Program-made: the position numbers and the translations under genes
Notes under the pieces: model-generated
The model's database searches: none
What the model saw: only the letters and a program-made list of their open reading frames with translations
Told to the model about the DNA's origin: nothing
Source of the DNA: Pseudomonadota bacterium
GTDB taxonomy: Bacteria > Pseudomonadota > Alphaproteobacteria > Rhizobiales > Xanthobacteraceae
Length of the DNA stretch: 64,000 nt
Assembly: GCA_023404675.1 (NCBI GenBank)
Contig: JAEYAW010000034.1
Span: forward strand, 124,001-188,000
Direction of reading: 5' to 3'
Shown here: positions 61,862 through 64,000 of the stretch, piece by piece
Position numbering within the stretch: position 1 is the first letter of the stretch
Layout: every line of letters begins with the position of its first letter

Positions 61862-63064
61862 TTGACCACCGACGAACTGACATCACCGCTTGGACAAAAC
61901 CGGCCCGCCAGACGCCGGCGCTTTCGGTTGCCCATCACGGTCAGCCAGGCCATCGGCGTCCTGCTCGGACTTTTCCTGCTGGCCTTCGCGGCTGTCGCCA
62001 TCTTCCATGACGATCCGCTGGGCGGCCAGCCCATCGCCAGCGTCACGCTTCGGCCGCCCGTGGCCAGCGCTCCGCCTCCCGCGACCCCGGCAACAACCGC
62101 CGCGCCGCAATCCGCGCCCGCGCCCGCCGCGAAGAGCGCGGAGGGCCAGCGAACCATCACGATCATCGATGGATCGAGCGGCGCGAGGCGCGACGTCGTC
62201 GTCTCCGGCGACGGTGCCCTGCCGGACGGCGGCGGCCCCGAGGCCGGCGCCCCCGTCGCCAAAGGCGTCAATCCGCGTCTGCTGGAGAAAACCCGCTACG
62301 GCATGATTCCGGTCGCCGCCGACGGACTGAAGCCCTTCAGGGCCTATGCGACCGGGACCGACGCGGACCGCTCCCGGGCCGCCACCATGCCGGTCGTGAG
62401 CATCGTGGTGACAGGCCTTGGTCTTGGTTCAGGGCGCACCGGCGAGGCCATCACCCGTCTCCCCGGCCCGGCCGCGCTCGCCTTCACGCCCTACGGCTCC
62501 GAGCCCGCGAAGCTGGCGGAGCAGGCGCGCGCCGCCGGTCACGAAATCCTGCTCCAGATTCCCATGGAGCCGTTCGACTATCCGGACAACGACCCCGGCC
62601 CGCAGACCCTGCTGACCACGCAGCCGGCCGAACAGAACATCGAGCGCCTGCACTGGCACCTCAGCCGCATTCAGGGCTATGTCGGCATCGTCAATTTCAT
62701 GGGCGCGCGCTTCGTCGCCAACGACGCCGCGCTGCAGCCGATCATGCAGGATGCCGCCAGACGCGGCCTCGGCTTCCTCGACGACGGCACGGCCTCCCGC
62801 AGCTTGACCGGGCAGACCGCGCAGGCCCAGGCCATGCCGTTCGCCCGCGTGGACCTGACCATCGATACGGTGCCGACCGCGGCCGATATCGACCGCGCGC
62901 TGGCCAAACTCGAAAGCCTCGCACGCGACAAGGGCGCGGCTATCGCGGTTGCGTCGGCGCTGCCGGTGTCGCTGGAGCGCGTCGCGGCGTGGGCGAAGTC
63001 GCTGGAGAGCCGTGGCATTGCCCTCGTCCCGCTGACCGTCGCCATGGAGAAAGCGCGGCGCTAG
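61862..63064 (+). CDS. Divergent polysaccharide deacetylase (DUF610-type)
   Basis: 400 residues from TTG 61862. A cytoplasmic Arg-rich start, one membrane helix (ITVSQAIGVLLGLFLLAFAA), a Pro/Ala-rich linker, then the divergent polysaccharide-deacetylase domain: VSIVVTGLGLGSGRTGEAIT, AALAFTPYGSEPAKLAEQAR, AGHEILLQIPMEPFDYPDND, GARFVANDAALQPIMQDAAR, GLGFLDDGTASRS. The DPGP and GIVNFMGARF text is standard for this family, which often follows ctpA and precedes rppH in alphaproteobacteria, as here. The activity is not well established; it may act on envelope polysaccharide. Confidence 0.92.
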   Translation: MTTDELTSPLGQNRPARRRRFRLPITVSQAIGVLLGLFLLAFAAVAIFHDDPLGGQPIASVTLRPPVASAPPPATPATTAAPQSAPAPAAKSAEGQRTITIIDGSSGARRDVVVSGDGALPDGGGPEAGAPVAKGVNPRLLEKTRYGMIPVAADGLKPFRAYATGTDADRSRAATMPVVSIVVTGLGLGSGRTGEAITRLPGPAALAFTPYGSEPAKLAEQARAAGHEILLQIPMEPFDYPDNDPGPQTLLTTQPAEQNIERLHWHLSRIQGYVGIVNFMGARFVANDAALQPIMQDAARRGLGFLDDGTASRSLTGQTAQAQAMPFARVDLTIDTVPTAADIDRALAKLESLARDKGAAIAVASALPVSLERVAAWAKSLESRGIALVPLTVAMEKARR

Positions 63065-63284
63065 GGCATTTTTGCTTTGCCGCGTTTTCTTCGCGCGAAG
63101 CCGGCATCCCACCTCGAAAACGCGACGGGGACAGCAGAGGGTGGAAACCCGTTCCCCGTCGTGCCTATATTGTCATCGGCTGCGCGAGGTTCGGCGCGGC
63201 GGAGCCTGAGCCCGTCCTGAATTGTGGCTGCGGTCACACAACAGGCAGTGCCTGCTTCGTGCGGATGACGATGGAAGACGTGAC

Positions 63285-63791
63285 ATGACTCGGTATGAAG
63301 ATCTGCCCTATCGCTCCTGTGTCGGCATCGCGCTGATCAATCCCGAGGGGCTGGTGTTCATCGGCCGGCGCGCGGGCGGAATCGAGCATGTCGACGATAC
63401 CCACGTCTGGCAGATGCCGCAGGGCGGCATTGATGCGGGCGAGGATCCCTGGGTCGCGGCCAAGCGCGAACTGTTCGAGGAAACCAGCGCCCGCTCCGTC
63501 GAGAAACTCGCCGAGATTTCCGACTGGCTGACCTATGATATCCCCCGCACCGTGGCGGGACGGGCCTGGAAAGGCCGCTACCGCGGGCAGAAGCAGAAAT
63601 GGTACGCCATGCGCTTCAACGGCCGAGACAGCGAAATCAATGTCGTCAGTCCCGGCGAAGGTCACAAACCGGAATTCGTGACATGGCGCTGGGAACCGCT
63701 CCAGAACCTTCCCGAGTTGATCGTGCCGTTCAAGCGGCCGGTCTATGAACGGGTGGTCCACGAGTTCGCCCGTTTCGGCAGCCGCACGTAG
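63285..63791 (+). CDS. rppH: RNA pyrophosphohydrolase
   Basis: 168 residues: MTRYEDLPYRSCVGIALINP, TWQMPQGG-like segment (here VWQMPQGGIDAGEDP), and the Nudix box GGIDAGEDPWVAAKREL followed by FEETSA, where the last Gly of the consensus is Ala/Ser as usual in this group. Later FNGRDSEINVVSPGEGHKPE and EFVTWRWEPLQNLPELIVPF. It removes pyrophosphate from mRNA 5' ends, starting decay. The frame is open upstream to 63222, but ATG 63285 begins the conserved protein and GGAAG lies 7 nt before it. The 220-bp gap after the deacetylase gene holds nothing else. Confidence 0.97.
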   Translation: MTRYEDLPYRSCVGIALINPEGLVFIGRRAGGIEHVDDTHVWQMPQGGIDAGEDPWVAAKRELFEETSARSVEKLAEISDWLTYDIPRTVAGRAWKGRYRGQKQKWYAMRFNGRDSEINVVSPGEGHKPEFVTWRWEPLQNLPELIVPFKRPVYERVVHEFARFGSRT

Positions 63792-63863
63792 GCCGCACGG
63801 CCGCGACTTCCGACCGGAAGGCGACACCGCCAGAGCGCAACCGCCTTCGGCGCGACAGGAAAA

Positions 63864-64000
63864 TCAGTACTGCTTCAGTTCGGCCAGCGCCTCGGCGTGG
63901 AAGTTGGCATCGCCGAACAGTTCCTGACAGACACGGGCGCGCTTCATGAACAGGCCGACGTCGAACTGATCGGTCATGCCCATGCCGCCATGCATCTGCA
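63864..64000 (-). CDS. Acyl-CoA dehydrogenase, C-terminal part only
   Basis: On the minus strand the window edge begins inside a frame reading QMHGGMGMTDQFDVGLFMKR then ARVCQELFGDANFHAEALAE LKQY and stop. HGGMGMTDQFDVGLFMKRAR is the C-terminal helix region of acyl-CoA dehydrogenases. The N-terminal 300 or more residues lie beyond the window, so subtype and operon cannot be judged. It is convergent with rppH, 72 bp apart. Confidence 0.9.
   Translation of the reverse strand, partial: QMHGGMGMTDQFDVGLFMKRARVCQELFGDANFHAEALAELKQY

Overview
The window looks like chromosomal DNA of a high-GC alphaproteobacterium, most likely order Hyphomicrobiales and family Nitrobacteraceae (Bradyrhizobium/Afipia/Rhodopseudomonas type). 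The strongest evidence is the housekeeping block at the right (rplU-rpmA-GNAT-2x EamA-obgE-proB-proA-nadD-rsfS-rlmH-envC like-ctpA-divergent polysaccharide deacetylase-rppH), whose order and protein sequences fit that group. This is recognition by eye; no database search was run.

Region 1 (1-16425) is a catabolic and transport cluster. At the far left a flavin reductase (cut by the window edge) is divergent from an acyl-CoA-dehydrogenase-fold enzyme, the layout of a two-component flavin monooxygenase. A leftward operon follows: Crp/Fnr regulator, RidA protein, aldo/keto reductase, DJ-1/PfpI protein and an arylformamidase-like hydrolase. A second leftward operon encodes a ribose-type ABC importer (permease, binding protein, a permease fused to a beta-propeller, a second free beta-propeller, a double ATPase) and an acyl-CoA dehydrogenase. 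A divergent GntR regulator and an acyl-CoA ligase are read rightward from a shared intergenic region holding a perfect 14-bp palindrome. The substrate cannot be read from sequence.

Region 2 (about 16.4-45.75 kb) is accessory DNA that ends 24 bp from the CCA end of a tRNA-Ser(CGA) gene. It holds an IS3 remnant, an IS110 transposase, a small DNA-binding protein, and then a defence island. The core is a five-gene leftward operon with overlapping genes: a UvrD-like helicase, a DrmA-like helicase, a DrmB-like DUF1998 protein, a NERD-domain SF1 helicase and a DUF2971 protein. It resembles DISARM but no phospholipase-D gene (drmC) is seen. Upstream lies a second leftward operon: cytosine-5 methyltransferase with an N-terminal HTH, Vsr endonuclease and EcoRII-type restriction enzyme. 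An HNH nuclease gene in the opposite orientation sits between the two operons. Further right are a Tat-exported hypothetical, an XRE regulator, a DUF3363-type relaxase, a large SF2 helicase, a Shedu (DUF4263) nuclease, and a large serine recombinase preceded by a tiny coupled ORF. Together this looks like a mobilizable integrative element, or several nested ones, carrying stacked anti-phage systems.

Region 3 (45766-64000) is core chromosome: tRNA-Ser, a ROK-family-like kinase whose motifs appear in circularly permuted order, ribosomal proteins L21 and L27, two EamA permeases, Obg GTPase, proline biosynthesis genes split by a chemoreceptor on the other strand, NAD synthesis, ribosome silencing and 23S rRNA methylation, cell-wall and protease genes and RppH, with an acyl-CoA dehydrogenase cut off by the right edge.

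The most interesting items are the DrmC-less DISARM-like operon next to an EcoRII/Dcm/Vsr module, the permuted ROK protein, and the ABC permease/SMP-30 fusion.
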